Shown here: positions 7,049-14,107 of the stretch, in pieces
How the letters are laid out: the number at the start of each line of letters is the position of its first letter
How positions within the stretch are numbered: the first letter of the stretch is position 1
Notes under the pieces: model-generated
What the model was told of the DNA's origin: nothing
Seen by the model: only the letters and a program-made list of their open reading frames with translations
Database searches by the model: none
Made by a program: the position numbers and the translations under genes
Assembly: GCA_903907475.1 (NCBI GenBank)
Contig: CAIVOB010000123.1
Location: forward strand, 1 to 19,682
Source of the DNA: Candidatus Omnitrophota bacterium
GTDB taxonomy: Bacteria; Omnitrophota; Gorgyraeia; Gygaellales; Profunditerraquicolaceae
Length of the DNA stretch: 19,682 nucleotides
Direction of reading: 5' to 3'

Positions 7049-8128
7049 TTATCTTCCCGCGACCTCCACCAAAGCCATATCCTGAGAATAATCTCTTATC
7101 CCCTCTAATATTCCTTCCGCGATTTTTTCTCGGTAAGCTCCAGTCTTAAGCAACCGCTCTTCATTCAAGTTAGAAACAAAACCAATTTCAATTAATACCC
7201 CGGGCATGCGCACTCCTTTTAAAACCTGAAAGCGCGCGCTCTTTGACCCTAAGATCTCAGCATCAATACTTGCATCCATAACTTTACATAGAGCCTGTGA
7301 TAATTCTATCGCCTCGGCCCGGCTATTAGTATAAATCATATCCCAAACGATTGCACGTAAATCCTGAGCATTACTAAAAAAAGAAGCATCGCGTAAATTT
7401 AAAGTCGCGCTTTTAGCCGTAAAAGCAGCGCGCTTGGAATCACTCACCGTGGGAGCAACGTAATAAACTTCAAAACCACTCAAAGAACGCGAACGATTAG
7501 CGTTAGAATGAATACTAATAAATAAATCCGCTCCCGACTTATTGGCAATACTCACCCGAGTAGAAAGAGGGATAAAATTATCCGTCGCACGAGTAAGTAC
7601 CGTTTGCACGCCTTCAGCTCTTAAGAGCGCGCTTAACTTCTTGGCGACATCTAAATTAACATCTTTTTCTCTCAGATCATTCTTACCAATCGCTCCGGGA
7701 TCATTACCTCCGTGACCAGCATCAATCACTACCTTTTGCAGTTTAATCTTTCCGGCTCCGGCCCGATGAGGGAAAGCAACAGTTTTTTTAAACAATAAAT
7801 CAAAAATCTGATCTTTAAATTGCTGTGGGACAACAATTGTCCCTTGATAAATATCAACCGGTGAAGTTAAATTCCGGGGATTGCCATTAATTAAAATTAA
7901 AGCATCCCCCGCCCTTAAACTTAAACTTTGGCTATCTTTATTTAAATTTATCGTCTGCAGAAGAGTGTCATACTGCATCTGCACATTACGCAAATCACAT
8001 AATTTAATTAAAGAATAATACGTTACCCCGCCAATAGTATAAGTGGGGAGATCTTCTCCGGAAGGAATAGTGACACAGCCGGAGATTAGAAATATTGAAA
8101 TAATCAAAAAAATGATTCTATTTTTCAT
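7049..8128 (-). CDS. N-acetylmuramoyl-L-alanine amidase, lipoprotein-type (Amidase_3)
   Basis: This is a zinc hydrolase that cuts the amide bond between muramic acid and the stem peptide. The N-terminus is a lipoprotein signal with lipobox LISGC (C18), so it should be anchored in an envelope membrane. Residues about 28-115 resemble the copper amine oxidase-like N-terminal domain found beside many amidases. The Amidase_3 domain spans 131-350 with zinc ligands H139 (VIDAGHGG), E154 (REKD) and H207 (SIHSN), and catalytic E314 (LIEIGF). An insertion between the second zinc His and the final Glu (about 225-300) resembles the autoinhibitory helix region of AmiA/B/C. Its upstream side abuts a palindrome array, and I see no clear promoter. 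Confidence 0.9.
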   Translation of the reverse strand: MKNRIIFLIISIFLISGCVTIPSGEDLPTYTIGGVTYYSLIKLCDLRNVQMQYDTLLQTINLNKDSQSLSLRAGDALILINGNPRNLTSPVDIYQGTIVVPQQFKDQIFDLLFKKTVAFPHRAGAGKIKLQKVVIDAGHGGNDPGAIGKNDLREKDVNLDVAKKLSALLRAEGVQTVLTRATDNFIPLSTRVSIANKSGADLFISIHSNANRSRSLSGFEVYYVAPTVSDSKRAAFTAKSATLNLRDASFFSNAQDLRAIVWDMIYTNSRAEAIELSQALCKVMDASIDAEILGSKSARFQVLKGVRMPGVLIEIGFVSNLNEERLLKTGAYREKIAEGILEGIRDYSQDMALVEVAGR

Positions 8129-8152
8129 AAAATTTTAAACAAGAAATATTGC

Positions 8153-8304
8153 ATTCACTACGGCACTTGTCGTGCCGTCTAACGCTCATACAGTATCCAC
8201 CAAATTTTTACTTGTCGCTTCACAAGCGAAAGATACTGTATTCGCTACGGCACTTGTCGTGCCGCTTAACGCTCATACAGTATCCACCAAATTTTTACTT
8301 GTCG
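8153..8304. repeat. Two 65-bp direct repeats, each with nested palindromes
   Basis: Copies at 8153-8217 and 8240-8304 differ at only 3 of 65 positions and have a period of 87 bp. Each contains CGGCAC-TTGTC-GTGCCG, a 6-bp stem with a 5-nt loop. In copy 2 this is enclosed by the 10-bp arms GATACTGTAT (8232-8241) and ATACAGTATC (8275-8284). The outer left arm of copy 1 is degenerate. Between the copies lies a third hairpin, TCGCTT-cac-AAGCGA (8215-8229). The recurring core on the minus strand is CGACAAGT. The layout resembles REP/BIME-type palindromic elements, although no transposase is nearby. Confidence 0.8.
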
Positions 8305-8318
8305 TAAAAATTTGGTGG
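8284..8318. repeat. 15-bp inverted repeat that includes the tmRNA 3' end
   Basis: CCACCAAATTTTTAC (8284-8298) and GTAAAAATTTGGTGG (8304-8318) pair perfectly around the loop TTGTC. The right arm contains the 3'-terminal CCACCA of tmRNA (minus strand). The left arm belongs to the flanking repeat array. There is no T-run after the stem in the direction of tmRNA transcription, so it is not a classical terminator. Confidence 0.8.
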
Positions 8319-8713
8319 AGGTGGGCGGAATTGGACCGCCGTCCTTAAGTAATCAAACAAAAACCGCTACATGCTTAGCCCGGATATTATTCTTAATCTT
8401 TAGCACTCCGCCAGGCAGGATCACTAAAGATGCAGTCTTTTACAGCTTCGCTTCGACTACAAAGACAAACTGCCGAAGCTATCCTACTTAGGCCCTAAGC
8501 TATCCCGTAGGCAGGACAGTTAGAGGCTTAACGTTTAATTAAACGCTAAGGCTGGTACGCCCGCTGGCATAAAAGGCATAGCCTTTGGTGCCAAACGGCT
8601 GAACACTGTTGTGTTTGCGTTTGAATTGTGCAAGGATTGTTAACGCGGCTAACCTTACATCCGCGACATGCTGCTCTTGTCCGACATATCTTAAGTCGAA
8701 CCCTTTCACCCCC
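8313..8713 (-). ncRNA. ssrA: Transfer-messenger RNA (tmRNA)
   Basis: tmRNA rescues stalled ribosomes and tags the nascent protein for degradation. The 5' end GGGGGTG pairs with CACCTCC at the 3' end, followed by A and an encoded CCA. GGGTTCGAC near the 5' end and the T arm GGCGG/CCGCC are standard tRNA-like parts. The tag frame begins GCA AAC ACA ACA GTG (A N T T V) and runs 27 codons to TAA (8535-8537 on the plus strand), ending GVPALAFN. The stop lies in the palindrome CGTTTAATTAAACG (8532-8545). It starts 17 bp after smpB and probably shares its transcript. The 401-nt length is slightly long. Confidence 0.93.
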
Positions 8714-8730
8714 AAATTTTAAAAGAACGA

Positions 8731-9183
8731 TTATCTTCTATTTTTTAATGCCCGACGCATCTCCAAATCCGTTTCCCGGCGTTTAATAGTCGAGCGTTTA
8801 TCATAAAGTTTTTTACCTTTACAAAGCGCTAACTCTAATTTTACAAAACCTCGATCATTAAAATAAATCTTTAATGGTATTAAAGTTAACCCTCTTTGCG
8901 TGAGCTTACCGTTAATCCGCTCGATCTGCTGTTTATGTAAAAGCAACCGGCGAATTCTATCCGGATCAACATTCAAATAGCTAGCTTCAGTGTAATGGCT
9001 AATATGCGCGTTATATAAATGCGCTTGCCCTTTATCAATCCGGGCAAAACTATCATCTAAGTTGATTCTCCCGGCGCGCAAAGATTTCACTTCTGAACCT
9101 TTAAGCTCGATTCCACTCTCAATGGACTCTAAAACTTCGTAATCCCGATAAGCCTTGCGATTGGTAAGAATAGATTTACTCAT
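8731..9183 (-). CDS. smpB: SsrA-binding protein SmpB
   Basis: SmpB binds the tRNA-like domain of tmRNA and delivers it to stalled ribosomes. The 150-residue protein has the usual order: NRKAYRDYEVLESIESGIELKGSEVKSLR at the N-terminus, then the RINLDDSFARI and YNAHISHY strands, KLTLIPLKIYFNDRG-like strands, LCKGKKLYDKRSTIKRRE, and a basic C-terminal tail (RRALKNRR). The tail reaches into the mRNA path. Its start overlaps the upstream permease stop (ATGA). The tmRNA gene follows directly, a common pairing. Confidence 0.96.
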   Translation of the reverse strand: MSKSILTNRKAYRDYEVLESIESGIELKGSEVKSLRAGRINLDDSFARIDKGQAHLYNAHISHYTEASYLNVDPDRIRRLLLHKQQIERINGKLTQRGLTLIPLKIYFNDRGFVKLELALCKGKKLYDKRSTIKRRETDLEMRRALKNRR

Positions 9184-10136
9184 TTTACCACAGCCTGCGA
9201 TAAATATAAACTTAAAAATAAAGGAATCGTCAAAAGGCCGAACAAATGACTAAAAAATACTCCCTGGCTGATTAATCCGTCCTCCTGCTTATAATGCCGG
9301 ATGATTACCGATAAAGAAGTTGCCGACGGCATTGCTAATTGCATAACCACTAATAAACCAAATAATTGTGGCACACCAAGCTTGAGCACCACCCAAATAC
9401 CAATAAACGGAAGAATAATCATTTTGCCTAAAAGAAAATAAAAAATACTCCGCCGGTCAATATGTCTTAAATTAACCAAAGCAATATTTCCCCCCACTAC
9501 TAACATCGCCAATGGCAAAGTACAATTTCCCACCATTTGCACCGGTTTTAGTAAACTTACCGGAATAAATTTATTTAAATTTAAAGCAATAATCACCAAA
9601 GTTGTTAAATTTGTAATTACCGGAACGCTAAAGATACTTCCCAGCCTAAATTTTATCGCTTTTTTATAATTAAGCAGATAAACACCCAGCGACCAAGCCA
9701 CGAGGTCAAACCCTAATAAAAATAGAAAAATATAAATAAAAATTTCCTTAACCTGCGGCCCAGAAAATATTGCCGCGACCATTGCTAAAGGCAAGTACCC
9801 GGAATTTTGAAAACTCACTAAGCTTAAAAATTGTAATTTATGCGTTTTAATTTTAGCAAATTTAAGCAGCAACCATCCCACACTTAAACCTAATAATGTA
9901 ATAAAAAAACTTACCAAGGGAAAAATCCACCAGCGCGGATAAAGCTGGAAATTAAAGTTTTCTAGCATTTGGGTAAAAATTAAAGCGGGAAAAACTACTT
10001 GGATCACTAAACGGCTTAAAGCATCTAAACCTTCCGCCAAGAGCAGCTTCCTTTTCACTAAAAAGAAACCTAGGGCCCCTAAAATAAATATTTGGGCCAT
10101 CGCCAGACTGGTAATCTTAAAATGCTCTAAAAACAT
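9180..10136 (-). CDS. AEC (auxin efflux carrier-type) family permease
   Basis: This inner-membrane transporter of 318 residues has about ten hydrophobic helices arranged as two halves around a central loop (residues about 150-190). Family features include the N-terminal ILGALGFFLVKRKLL, the repeated LVIQVVFPALIF, and the C-terminal QLAMPSATSLSVI segment with the conserved P in the crossover region. Members export or take up small organic acids such as malate or malonate, or auxin-like molecules; the substrate cannot be read here. The start follows an excellent ribosome site (GAGGAGAAG), with a promoter just upstream. It overlaps smpB by four bases. Confidence 0.88.
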   Translation of the reverse strand: MFLEHFKITSLAMAQIFILGALGFFLVKRKLLLAEGLDALSRLVIQVVFPALIFTQMLENFNFQLYPRWWIFPLVSFFITLLGLSVGWLLLKFAKIKTHKLQFLSLVSFQNSGYLPLAMVAAIFSGPQVKEIFIYIFLFLLGFDLVAWSLGVYLLNYKKAIKFRLGSIFSVPVITNLTTLVIIALNLNKFIPVSLLKPVQMVGNCTLPLAMLVVGGNIALVNLRHIDRRSIFYFLLGKMIILPFIGIWVVLKLGVPQLFGLLVVMQLAMPSATSLSVIIRHYKQEDGLISQGVFFSHLFGLLTIPLFLSLYLSQAVVK

Positions 10137-10162
10137 CTTCTCTCCTCTGAATTTAAAAAAGT

Positions 10163-10191
10163 ATTATAGCAGTAAAGAAACTCTACCGCAA
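10163..10191 (-). promoter_or_regulatory. Sigma70-type promoter for the AEC permease-smpB-ssrA unit
   Basis: On the minus strand TTGCGG (-35) and a perfect TATAAT (-10) are separated by 17 bp. The -10 lies 27 bp before the permease ATG, leaving room for the GAGGAG ribosome site. Confidence 0.75.
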
Positions 10192-10212
10192 TTCATTTAT
10201 CGCGCTTTTAAT

Positions 10213-10232
10213 CACGCTTTGAGCGTGTTTTT
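10213..10232 (+). terminator. Terminator-like hairpin with T-run (plus strand)
   Basis: CACGCT-TTG-AGCGTG forms a 6-bp stem with a 3-nt loop, followed by TTTTT. It points rightwards but no plus-strand gene lies upstream. It sits between two divergent promoters and may block antisense transcription through the permease region. Confidence 0.45.
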
Positions 10233-10240
10233 CTTATTAA

Positions 10241-10269
10241 TTGACAGGGTTATGAGGCTAGGATATACT
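10241..10269 (+). promoter_or_regulatory. Sigma70 promoter of tRNA-Leu
   Basis: A perfect TTGACA (-35) and TATACT (-10) are separated by 17 bp. Transcription should start near 10276, about 6 bases before the mature tRNA. Confidence 0.88.
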
Positions 10270-10281
10270 AAAAGCCATCTT

Positions 10282-10362
10282 GCGGGGGTGGCGGAATGGC
10301 AGACGCGCACGTCTCAGAAGCGTGTGGGGTAACCCATAAGAGTTCAAGTCTCTTCCTCCGCA
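10282..10362 (+). tRNA. tRNA-Leu (anticodon CAG)
   Basis: The acceptor stem is GCGGGGG with CCTCCGC and discriminator A. The anticodon stem CACGT/GCGTG encloses CTCAGAA, giving anticodon CAG for the CTG leucine codon. The long variable arm (TGGG-GTAA-CCCA) is typical of class II tRNAs, and the T arm is AAGAG/CTCTT. CCA is not encoded. It is transcribed from its own promoter, convergent with the glycoside hydrolase gene 20 bp away. I see no terminator between them. Confidence 0.95.
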
Positions 10363-10381
10363 CTAAATTTAAATTAAATCA

Positions 10382-11476
10382 TTATTTTCTATCCAAACCA
10401 GCAGCCTTCCACTTTTTAAAACACTCCTGGTATATTCTAAATGCGGCTTTGCGGGAATAATCCCAACGCACCAAACCAAAATAATCCACACCATTACTCC
10501 AGTGGTCTTTGGTATCCCTGAAAAAAGCCCAAAAAATCTTCTCCACCTGCGGATGCTTAAGTAATTCAGTATAAACGTCTTTGAGCCAACGCGCCTGCTG
10601 CGCTTCACTGGGATTCTTACCCATCCACCAATTATCCGTCTTTATTCCTCTTTTTACCCCCGGACAACCAATTTCCGTAATCCAGATTTTTTTCGCCCCA
10701 TCTCCATTACGCTGCATAATCTTATAAGCTAACCTAGGATAACTAGCTACTGCTTTAATCGCTCCGGGATTTATGGGTGTCTGAAAAAAATGAATATTTA
10801 AAATATCAAAATAATCTTTTGCGCCATTATCATAAAGATGATTAATACTGCTTAAGCCATTGGCCAAACCGCCGTTAAGTATAAAACATTGCGGATCCGC
10901 TTTTTTAGCTGCCAAATAAACTTCTTTTAACAAAAGACAATAGGATTTTAAGCTATCTTGAGGTTTCCAATAAGTAGATGAATCCGGTTCATTCCAAAGT
11001 TCCCAATATTTAACCCTCCCTTTAAAATGTTCAATCACTCTGGAGGCATAATTAACAAATAATTTATTATCTTTCGGCGGACAGTTCCACTCTCCGCAGG
11101 CAGAAGCCCAATTCGCGCTATAATCTAAAATACCCAAAATATGGATCCCTTTCTGATGCAATAGATCTACGATACAATCATATTTACTAAAATCAAATTT
11201 CTCTTCTTGGCTCTCGATATCCTCCCAAAGAAAATCCACTCTCACCCAACCCACGCCAGCCTCCTGCATCAGAAAAATAGCTTTCTCTAATTCTAAATTG
11301 CAAGAGTATTTATAATTATTCCAAGCATGATTCCAATGTAAAAATTCTAGTACTCCAAAAGGATTCGCAATATTCTTTTCTTCCAAAGTTTCTCCTGCTT
11401 GCCCAGTTCTCAAATCAATTAAGAAAAAACCAAATATTAATAAAGCCAGCGCCAAAAAGCGCATAATCTTATTCAT
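10382..11476 (-). CDS. Secreted clan GH-A glycoside hydrolase (GH39/GH5-like)
   Basis: An N-terminal signal peptide (basic MNKIMR, then about 18 hydrophobic residues, ending near TGQA-GE) is followed by a TIM-barrel hydrolase of about 335 residues. From the M at 11476, E163 in YWELWNEPD is the expected acid/base and E268 in KIWITEIG the expected nucleophile. Both are at the strand 4 and strand 7 positions of clan GH-A. WVRVDFLWEDIE, ILGILDYSANWAS and ILNIHFF are typical for GH39-like proteins. The glycan target is unknown. I choose the ATG at 11476, which overlaps the upstream stop by 8 bases, because upstream in-frame codons would bury the signal peptide. It is last in the pyrE operon. Confidence 0.8.
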   Translation of the reverse strand: MNKIMRFLALALLIFGFFLIDLRTGQAGETLEEKNIANPFGVLEFLHWNHAWNNYKYSCNLELEKAIFLMQEAGVGWVRVDFLWEDIESQEEKFDFSKYDCIVDLLHQKGIHILGILDYSANWASACGEWNCPPKDNKLFVNYASRVIEHFKGRVKYWELWNEPDSSTYWKPQDSLKSYCLLLKEVYLAAKKADPQCFILNGGLANGLSSINHLYDNGAKDYFDILNIHFFQTPINPGAIKAVASYPRLAYKIMQRNGDGAKKIWITEIGCPGVKRGIKTDNWWMGKNPSEAQQARWLKDVYTELLKHPQVEKIFWAFFRDTKDHWSNGVDYFGLVRWDYSRKAAFRIYQECFKKWKAAGLDRK

Positions 11477-12272
11477 GCGATTTTTGCTCAATATTAATAT
11501 AATCGCCAAAATCAATTTCTTCGCCGATTTCTTGCTTCACCACTCTTAGGCGATCCGGAATATACGGATGGGTCTTAAAATATGAATGCTCTTGAAGCGG
11601 CATATGCCGATTAATATCCTGAAGCTTAAGCAAAAAAGTTATCATACCATGCGGATCATAACCGGCTAATTTAGCGTAACGCGCTCCCAATTGATCCGCC
11701 AACAACTCATCCTCCCGGCTATAACCTAAAAGAAACTGCGCAAAAGCAGCATCTGCCGCATTACCTACCTCACCGCTTCCCGAAACCGGAGCAACTGCCA
11801 CCAGTAATCTCAAAATCGAATAACCTTGCAGCGCCTGTAGCTTTTTAATACTATGCCGGGCGACAATATGCCCTACTTCATGCGCTAAAACACCTGCCAA
11901 TTCGTCATCATTGGCAACTTTTGCCAAAAGTCCGCTATTAACATAAACGTAACCTCCGGGCAAAGATACGGCATTAACTTCATCATCCTCCAAAACCTGA
12001 AAAATATAATCAATCTCTTTACGATCACTTACCGCGGCAATTTTTTTCCCGATATCTTCCACGCGTTTTTTTTCTAAAGGGTCACTAGTAAATTTATACT
12101 CTTTTTCTACTTGACGATTAATGGACTGGCCAATCTGCACCTCTTTATCACTGCTATAATAATACTTTTCCTCCTTTTTAGTGACAAGATTGTATTCACT
12201 AGAACAACCAGCTAAGAATACAGTCGGCAGTAAATAGCAGATCGTAGATAAAAAAATAATAAAAACCTTCAA
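11469..12272 (-). CDS. Alternative reading: M48 peptidase lipoprotein started at an internal TTG
   Basis: A TTG at 12272-12270 coincides with the end of the Maf domain and would give MKVFIIF..., a textbook lipoprotein signal with cleavage before the 23rd residue, C. A loose GAGA purine tract lies about 9 bases upstream. The same reading frame continues from Maf without a stop, so this start cannot be proven from sequence. If true, the protein is a periplasmic, membrane-anchored zinc protease of 267 residues. Confidence 0.45.
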   Translation of the reverse strand: MKVFIIFLSTICYLLPTVFLAGCSSEYNLVTKKEEKYYYSSDKEVQIGQSINRQVEKEYKFTSDPLEKKRVEDIGKKIAAVSDRKEIDYIFQVLEDDEVNAVSLPGGYVYVNSGLLAKVANDDELAGVLAHEVGHIVARHSIKKLQALQGYSILRLLVAVAPVSGSGEVGNAADAAFAQFLLGYSREDELLADQLGARYAKLAGYDPHGMITFLLKLQDINRHMPLQEHSYFKTHPYIPDRLRVVKQEIGEEIDFGDYINIEQKSHE

Positions 12273-12842
12273 ATCTAATTTCTCAAATAATAAGCGCAAC
12301 TTTCTTAAGGGTAAACCCACGACATTGTAATAACAACCCTCAATGCGGCGAATAAAAAAAGCTCCTTGGCCGCCAATATCAAAACCCCCGGCTTTATCCA
12401 GCGGAGAAACTCGCCTAAAATAACGCTTAATCTGCGCCGGCGTTAACTTATCCATATAAACTTTTGTTTTTTCAGAGCCTAAAACCATTCTCTGGCGTCC
12501 ATTTTCTTTATTGATCACTGCCAAGCCGGTATAAAGTTGTTGTGGTTTTGAAGATAAAATTTTAAGCATCCGACAGGCCGCGGCAACATTTTTTGGCTTG
12601 CCAAAAATCTTACCGTTTTGCACCACGATCGTATCCGCCCCGATAATAATTCCCGCTTTTACTTTTTGCGCAACATCTTTGGCTTTAGCACGGGCATTAT
12701 TTTTTACCAATTGCGGATACGAAAGTTTACCCAAACGGCTTGTTTCGACTACTTGAGCCGGTAAGACCGTGAATTTTAAACCAATTTTTTTTAATATTTT
12801 TTTTCGCGCTAAAGAATGGGAAGCTAAATATATTTTTTTCAT
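11469..12842 (-). CDS. Maf nucleotide pyrophosphatase domain fused in frame to M48 metalloprotease lipoprotein
   Basis: One open frame contains two proteins that are normally separate. Residues 2-190 (numbering from the GTG one codon upstream) are a Maf/YhdE-type nucleotide pyrophosphatase: YLASHSLARKKIL, catalytic D71 in GADTIVV, FGKPK, and DKAGGFDIGGQGAFFI. Residues 192-214 form a lipoprotein signal ending in lipobox LAGC (C214). Residues about 230-450 are an M48 peptidase, with zinc motif HEVGH (322-326) and the third ligand E380 in SREDELLADQLGARY, as in BepA/LoiP-type outer-membrane quality-control proteases. A cytosolic enzyme joined to an exported one makes little topological sense, so separate translation from an internal TTG is likely. 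I place the Maf start at ATG 12842, just after the upstream TAA. Confidence 0.85.
   Translation of the reverse strand: MKKIYLASHSLARKKILKKIGLKFTVLPAQVVETSRLGKLSYPQLVKNNARAKAKDVAQKVKAGIIIGADTIVVQNGKIFGKPKNVAAACRMLKILSSKPQQLYTGLAVINKENGRQRMVLGSEKTKVYMDKLTPAQIKRYFRRVSPLDKAGGFDIGGQGAFFIRRIEGCYYNVVGLPLRKLRLLFEKLDLKVFIIFLSTICYLLPTVFLAGCSSEYNLVTKKEEKYYYSSDKEVQIGQSINRQVEKEYKFTSDPLEKKRVEDIGKKIAAVSDRKEIDYIFQVLEDDEVNAVSLPGGYVYVNSGLLAKVANDDELAGVLAHEVGHIVARHSIKKLQALQGYSILRLLVAVAPVSGSGEVGNAADAAFAQFLLGYSREDELLADQLGARYAKLAGYDPHGMITFLLKLQDINRHMPLQEHSYFKTHPYIPDRLRVVKQEIGEEIDFGDYINIEQKSHE
12220..12247. repeat. Degenerate heptamer tandem repeat at the Maf/M48 junction
   Basis: On the coding strand the units read CTACGAT, CTGCTAT, TTACTGC and CGACTGT, with a consensus near CTACTGT and one or two mismatches each. 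They encode the hydrophobic core of the M48 signal peptide (STICYLLPTVF). Support is weaker than for the fumA repeat. Confidence 0.35.
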
Positions 12843-12845
12843 CAC

Positions 12846-14099
12846 TTACGCAGAATAGTCCACCGCGGCACTCGCTCCGGCTAAATAACCCGTTGAAAAA
12901 GCAGCCTGTAGATTAAAACCACCCGTATCACCATCTAAATCAATCATCTCCCCGCAAAAATACAACCCCTTAATGCGCCGCGATTCCATCGTGCGGGGGT
13001 TAATCTCTTTTAAACTTACCCCACCGCGCGTAACCATTCCTTCCTCAATCGGCCGCGTACGCGTAATAACCATGCGAAAACTTTTTAAAAGAGAAAGCAG
13101 TTTCTCTCTTTCCCCTTGCGTAATCTGACTGCATTTTTTAAACGCGTCAATCTTGCTTTCCTGAATAAAAAGTGTAATCAAGCGCAAAGGCAATAAGGTT
13201 TTGAGCGTATTTTTAAAACTTTTTTTAGCATTTAATTTAAACTCCCGCAATAAGCGGTTATCTAATTGTTCCTCGGTCAATGCTGGTTTTAAATCAATTT
13301 CTAACTCTAGCGTTTTACTTTCTAGAAGTAAATCTCCGACCTTAGAACTTAAAGAAATCACCAGCGGCCCGCTTACCCCAAACGCCGTAAAGACAAGCTC
13401 TCCGATCTCAGATACAATCTCAGTTTTCTCGCTCGAAAACTTCAATCTAATATTACGTAAAGTTAAACCTTCTAATTTTTTCGGATAATCTTCTTTAACT
13501 TCCAACGGCACTAAACCTGAGCGCAACGGAATAACCAGATGCCCGATTTTCTGAGCAATATTTATGCCGCCGCCGTCTGAACCGGTAAAACTATAACTTG
13601 CTCCGCCGCTCGCCAAAATTACCCGGTCGGCTAATATATTCACTCCATTTTCTAAACGCACGCCTTCAATACGATGCTCTTTAATTAACAAATTTGCTAA
13701 TTTACTTTTAAAAACTACCTGCACCCCCAATTTATTTAATTCTGCCGTTAAGATATCCAAGATACTAAGCGCGCGATCGGAAACCGGAAAAACCCGCAGC
13801 TGTCTTTCAACTTTGAGTTTTAAGCCCCGAGTTTGAAAAAAATCCATTAACTCTCGATTGAAAAATTTCTTAAAAGCGTCTCTTAAAAAGCTTCCATTTT
13901 TAGAAAACCGTTGCAAAAAGTATTCTAAAGTTTCAGCGTTTGTAAGATTGCAGCGGCCTTTGCCGCTTAAAAGGAGTTTATTTCCGAGGGAAGTATTTTT
14001 TTCTAACAAAACGACATCTTGCTCTAGGGCAGCAGCACTAATTGCGGCCATCATTCCGGCTGGCCCACCACCAACGATGACAATTTTTTTCTTTTGCAC
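12846..14099 (-). CDS. HI0933/YhiN-family FAD-dependent oxidoreductase
   Basis: This flavoprotein of 417 residues has unknown substrate; relatives include YhiN and BaiN. The FAD dinucleotide motif IVIVGGGPAGMMAA lies at residues 6-19. GKGRCNLTN (46-54), ILASGGASYSFTGSDG and the C-terminal TRGGVSLKEINPRTMESR plus GLYFCGEMIDLDGDTGGFNLQAAFSTG are hallmark blocks of the HI0933 family. The start is GTG (14099-14097), supported by an AGGTG ribosome site five bases before it. It begins 8 bases after pyrE and ends directly at the Maf start (TAAGTGATG). Confidence 0.9.
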   Translation of the reverse strand: MQKKKIVIVGGGPAGMMAAISAAALEQDVVLLEKNTSLGNKLLLSGKGRCNLTNAETLEYFLQRFSKNGSFLRDAFKKFFNRELMDFFQTRGLKLKVERQLRVFPVSDRALSILDILTAELNKLGVQVVFKSKLANLLIKEHRIEGVRLENGVNILADRVILASGGASYSFTGSDGGGINIAQKIGHLVIPLRSGLVPLEVKEDYPKKLEGLTLRNIRLKFSSEKTEIVSEIGELVFTAFGVSGPLVISLSSKVGDLLLESKTLELEIDLKPALTEEQLDNRLLREFKLNAKKSFKNTLKTLLPLRLITLFIQESKIDAFKKCSQITQGEREKLLSLLKSFRMVITRTRPIEEGMVTRGGVSLKEINPRTMESRRIKGLYFCGEMIDLDGDTGGFNLQAAFSTGYLAGASAAVDYSA

Positions 14100-14107
14100 A
14101 AGGGCAC

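Noticed and set aside
8129..8312. CRISPR array next to tmRNA
   Set aside because: There are only two repeats, they contain large nested palindromes, the spacing is not spacer-like, and no cas genes are present.
8284..8318. Rho-independent terminator of tmRNA
   Set aside because: The stem overlaps the mature tmRNA 3' end and is followed by ATACTG, not a T-run, on the transcribed strand.
8313..8713. Genomic island integrated at ssrA
   Set aside because: No integrase, attachment-site duplication of the tmRNA 3' end beyond the short inverted repeat, or cargo genes are seen. The downstream gene is a housekeeping amidase.
10369..10608. 79-codon open frame on the minus strand overlapping the glycoside hydrolase end
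   Set aside because: It lies in another frame of a clearly coding gene, has no ribosome site or recognisable motif, and is a shadow.
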